A stretch of DNA of 64,000 nt, from positions 6,465,563 to 6,529,562 of the forward strand of contig JAJEKV010000014.1 of NCBI GenBank assembly GCA_021234155.1, in the 5' to 3' direction. Below the pieces are notes generated by a model. That model did no database searches. It was not told the origin of the DNA and saw only the letters and a program-made list of their open reading frames with translations. Of the stretch, positions 61,189 through 64,000 are shown piece by piece (within the stretch, counting starts at the first letter, position 1; the number at the start of each line of letters is the position of its first letter). The position numbers and the translations under genes were made by a program. The DNA comes from Isoetes taiwanensis (Eukaryota > Streptophyta > Lycopodiopsida > Isoetales > Isoetaceae).

Positions 61189-62200
61189 GTAATTAAATTA
61201 TCTAATTATCTGGTAACTTCTGAAATTGGAAAACAGAAAGAAAGGAAAAATTCTAATTAATGACTCTGTGTTGTAGGTTTAATACTCCATGATTGCAGGT
61301 AAACTTAAACTCTGCAACTTGGAGAAAAAACGACAGAGGATTTAACTGTTTGTTCATTACTAATGAATTCTATTATTACATGCTACCTCATCTATATATA
61401 ATAATAAAGGCGTTTTATGATAGTCTGTGCGCAATCTTGCGCGTTGAATTTTTTAACTTGTTCTCATCCGTTGATTTTATGTGACGGTTCTGGCTCTCTT
61501 CCCCAAATCCGCGCTTCTTCCCTTTCCAGTTCTGAATGCCGGAATGGGTATTTTAGTTTCTGTTATAAAAGTTCTGAATGCCGGAATGGGTATGTCAATT
61601 TTAGTTTCTGTTAGAAAAATGCGGTTTCTATCTCCCCCAATTTTTTCCCTTCTGATCACGTTCTTTTCCTCTCTGAGCAGTTTGAAAGCGTTGCACCCGG
61701 GTTCGGGTTCATGGAGCAGTTCATTCACGATTTTGTGGTTCGTGTTATGGGTCTCAAGCGTGGCAGTGAAGCAAATCTATCCCTAGCCTATCCTTTCTTC
61801 CGGCTCCTTGCTTTTGGATCAAATCCGTAGGGTTTTTGTTGCCATTGCTATCTGAGAAAATTTCACAGGGTGTTTGCTTGCTATTCTGATCAATCCACGG
61901 ATTTCTTTGTTGCTGATGTCATCTGAACAACTCCACAGATTTTTGTTTATTTGCCACAGCTTTGAGCGGCATGGCAAGGCATTCTTATCTTTGATGCTCT
62001 GTTTTCGGTTCCATTTCTGATTTTTGGTTCCCTTTCTTCATAAACAGCTCCTTATTGTGCAAGAGAATGAAGCTTGTTGCCATGCATTTGAGAGACTGGA
62101 AACAGATAAGTAGTATTATTGCATTCTAATGCTTTATCATCACATTTTCTTCTGCATCAGGCTTTATTGAATGCAATTGAGGCACGCTTCACTGAGGCTT
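61189..62200. other. Gene-free stretch
   Basis: No exon can be named. A duplicated GTTCTGAATGCCGGAATGGG (61,528 and 61,570 area) is present. Between 62,150 and 62,235 the words TTTATTG, AATGCTTTATT, TCTGCAT and AGGCACGC occur twice, a small tandem repeat just before the next exon. Confidence 0.4.
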
Positions 62201-62231
62201 TATTGATTCTAATGCTTTATTCTTCTGCATT

Positions 62232-63000
62232 AGGCACGCTCACTGAGGCCTGTGTTGTGCTACTATGAGGAGATGGGTTGCAACGGTCTTTCCAGCAAGT
62301 TAACGAGCAAATATGAGGTACACTTTCTTCTTTTACATATATTGCCGTTTGGCACTTATATGTTTCAGGTTTGCAAGCATCAGATGGGCATGGCAATGAT
62401 AAAAGATTTGCCCAGCAGGGATCAAAGTGGAGCCCTGAACAGATTGCAATTGTACAGAGTGTTGATCCTGTCTCTTTGTATATTTCTTCACAGGTAAGGT
62501 CAGCAAAGTTTTAGTGGAATTTTCAAGTTGATCAAAATTATTTTATATCATTGTTTGGATCTTTGTTCGGTAACATATGCAGGGGATTATTAAATAGGCA
62601 GAATATAGAACATCTGGAACCTTCCATAATTGACACCATTGTTAGGTATGAGACTTCTCGAAGTAATCTGATAGATGTAGCCAAGGGTAAATCATCCGTG
62701 CACAGCCAATTTCATGCATATGAGGGGCTTAAGAATTATACATCCGGTCTAATTCACCTTGTAAAAATCGCAAGTATATTCTAACAGCTACTTTACATGC
62801 TGAATATAGTATGTTAAACATGGTTACAATGTTTTGGCATGTCTGATCTAGGTCTTAAGCCACATATAACATACTACTACCAATGCGGGGACCTAAACAT
62901 AGTTGCAATGAGTGAAATATTCAGCTTTACCACCTGGTGCTCAGTATGCCTGGCTAAAACGCGATCTGGAGGCTGTGGATAGATATTTAACTTCATGGAT
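62232..63000 (+). pseudogene. Unrecognised multi-exon gene fragment
   Basis: Likely exons: about 62,232-62,317, reading ACVVLL, TGA, GDGLQRSFQQVNEQI, TGA before GTACAC. Then 62,369-62,493 (TTTCAG|GT...CAG|GTAAGG), joined in phase 1 and reading GLQASDGHGNDKRFAQQGSK, WSPEQIAIVQSVDPVSLYIS. Then about 62,581-62,772, reading LLNRQNIEHLEPSIIDTIVR, SSVHSQFHAYEGLKNYTSGL. Then about 62,922-63,000, reading ALPPGAQYAWLKRDLEAVDR, YLTSWM. The splice sites are good and the composition protein-like, but I do not recognise the family. Both TGAs would be Arg (CGA). The third exon is one base out of phase with the second. Confidence 0.55.
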
Positions 63001-63179
63001 GGTAGTTTCCATCTCCTGCCCTTGCTTCTATTTTTACTGATTTTTCTACAATCCAGAGCCTGATATTAGATGAACCCAATTGTGCCCTTCAAGAAAATTG
63101 GTATGAATAAAGCATTGACTCTATGCTCAAGGCTCTTGTAAATGCTTAGATGGAAGCTAGGTCCAGATTTTTCTGTAAT

Positions 63180-63440
63180 ACAAAAGTCAAGGATGCAAAA
63201 GAAGATCAGGAGGGATTAGATCCTTGCACTCCTAAATGATCATAAGAGGTCTTTAAAGATGATCATAGTAAGAATTGCAAATGGCCTGAACATGACTTAG
63301 ATTCTAAAAGTTGTGGCACGTTAGAATTGGATCCTGGAGAGACAAAGAAATGAATTATTAGGGCATTAAATTTTGAGGGAGTTCAAGCAAAAGAGCATGT
63401 TGCTATTGCAAAGCGATCTCTGGAAAAGACTCTATCGTAA
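63180..63440 (+). pseudogene. Decayed coding remnant, unrecognised
   Basis: One frame stays meaningful over 87 codons: KVKDAKEDQEGLDPC, then TGA and TAA, EVFKDDHSKNCKWPEHDLDS, LELDPGETKK, TGA, IIRALNFEGVQAKEHVAIAK, RSLEKTLS, TAA. It is rich in Lys, Asp and Glu and looks like a disordered linker plus a helix. All three internal stops could be CGA or CAA before C-to-T change. It may be a further exon of the preceding fragment. Confidence 0.4.
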
Positions 63441-64000
63441 TAGATCTAGCAAAAGGTTCATTTAAGAAGAATAGTAAGTTGTAGGTAGAGAGCACCATGC
63501 ATATTCAAGCTACATGTCTCATTATGGAGAAAAAACATTTCTTTGTGGCATTATTGTGAGACGAATACTTTGATTCTATGGTGTAAGTTCTTGTTTGCCT
63601 TTTAAGAACAAATTTGCACTGCAATATGTAGTTTTGATTGGAACTACCAAATCACTTTTGTAACAACATGTCTGCATTATTTTTTTGCATTTACTCTTTG
63701 CTATAGCAATTGAGTTGGATAATGCATTTGCCTAGAGGTCATTTCATAAGTCAAGTCAGAATTTCATTTGGCGTGCATGATAATATATGTGGGTTCATGT
63801 GCAGCTACATATCAAGCTTTCTATTTCTACCAGAGCTTAATTATTGTGTGCTTCCTTTTATATAGAAAATGCTCAGATTTGGGCTCTGAAAATACACAAT
63901 TGGCTCAATCTATTAATTTTTAGGTTCCCATCTGATAGCTACATTTTGGAGCAAACACTATGCTCTTGAAGTTATTGAACTGTGCATGACAGTGAATTTT
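63441..64000. other. Gene-free end of window
   Basis: AT-rich sequence with no motif or open frame of note. The missing GAD exons are not here. Confidence 0.4.

Overview
This window looks like nuclear DNA from a land plant with a large, repeat-rich genome, most likely a gymnosperm, though neither the species nor the gymnosperm assignment can be proven from sequence alone. The reasons are plant-type L1 LINEs with an RT and a zf-RVT tail, a Ty1/copia element with a tRNA-Met primer site, GT-AG introns, plant gene families (AP2/ERF, PLATZ, SOUL heme-binding protein, DAD1-like phospholipase A1, glutamate decarboxylase), low gene density and many decayed or nested repeats. There are no bacterial operons, CRISPR arrays, rRNA genes or convincing intact tRNA genes.

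Layout. 1-13.4 kb is repeat debris: a copia fragment (1.13-2.34 kb), GC-richer unclassified DNA, local duplications and a tRNA-related SINE candidate near 12.0 kb. 13.48-19.47 kb is a minus-strand copia element with both LTRs, PBS, polypurine tract, gag, integrase, RT and RNase H remnants, and a nested MITE-like foldback. A 5'-truncated L1 with a target-site duplication (TSD) follows at 19.81-20.16 kb. 25.08-30.43 kb is an L1 with poly(A) and TSD, split by about 2.6 kb of foreign DNA.

35.1-40.3 kb is a small island of single-copy gene relics: an ERF gene with an internal deletion in its AP2 domain, a minus-strand SOUL gene with one in-frame TGA, and a phospholipase A1 whose frame ends early at a TAG. 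Between them lie unusual inverted repeats built on a GGAAACCCTTCCGG core, also present just upstream of the phospholipase TATA box. 43.4-45.25 kb holds an unrecognised gene with a 782-bp tandem duplication whose copies share the same disabling lesions. It abuts another L1 3' end (45.27-45.90 kb). 48.0-48.75 kb is a composite repeat with pol III-like boxes. A PLATZ-type zinc-finger gene with two early stops is at 52.0-52.6 kb.

53.4-58.7 kb is a nearly full-length LINE of a type unlike ordinary plant L1: 5' tandem repeats, APE endonuclease, RT, a CCHC-like tail and a 153-bp TATC microsatellite as its 3' end. 59.7-63.4 kb strings together same-strand exon fragments of at least three unrelated genes (phosphoglycerate-mutase-like, glutamate decarboxylase, unknown), introns included, which resembles a gene-fragment-capturing transposon.

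How it fits together: none of the host genes seen here is demonstrably intact. Many stops fall where a single C-to-T change at CGA, CAA or CAG would explain them, as expected for methylated, silenced DNA. One-base indels could also be assembly errors.
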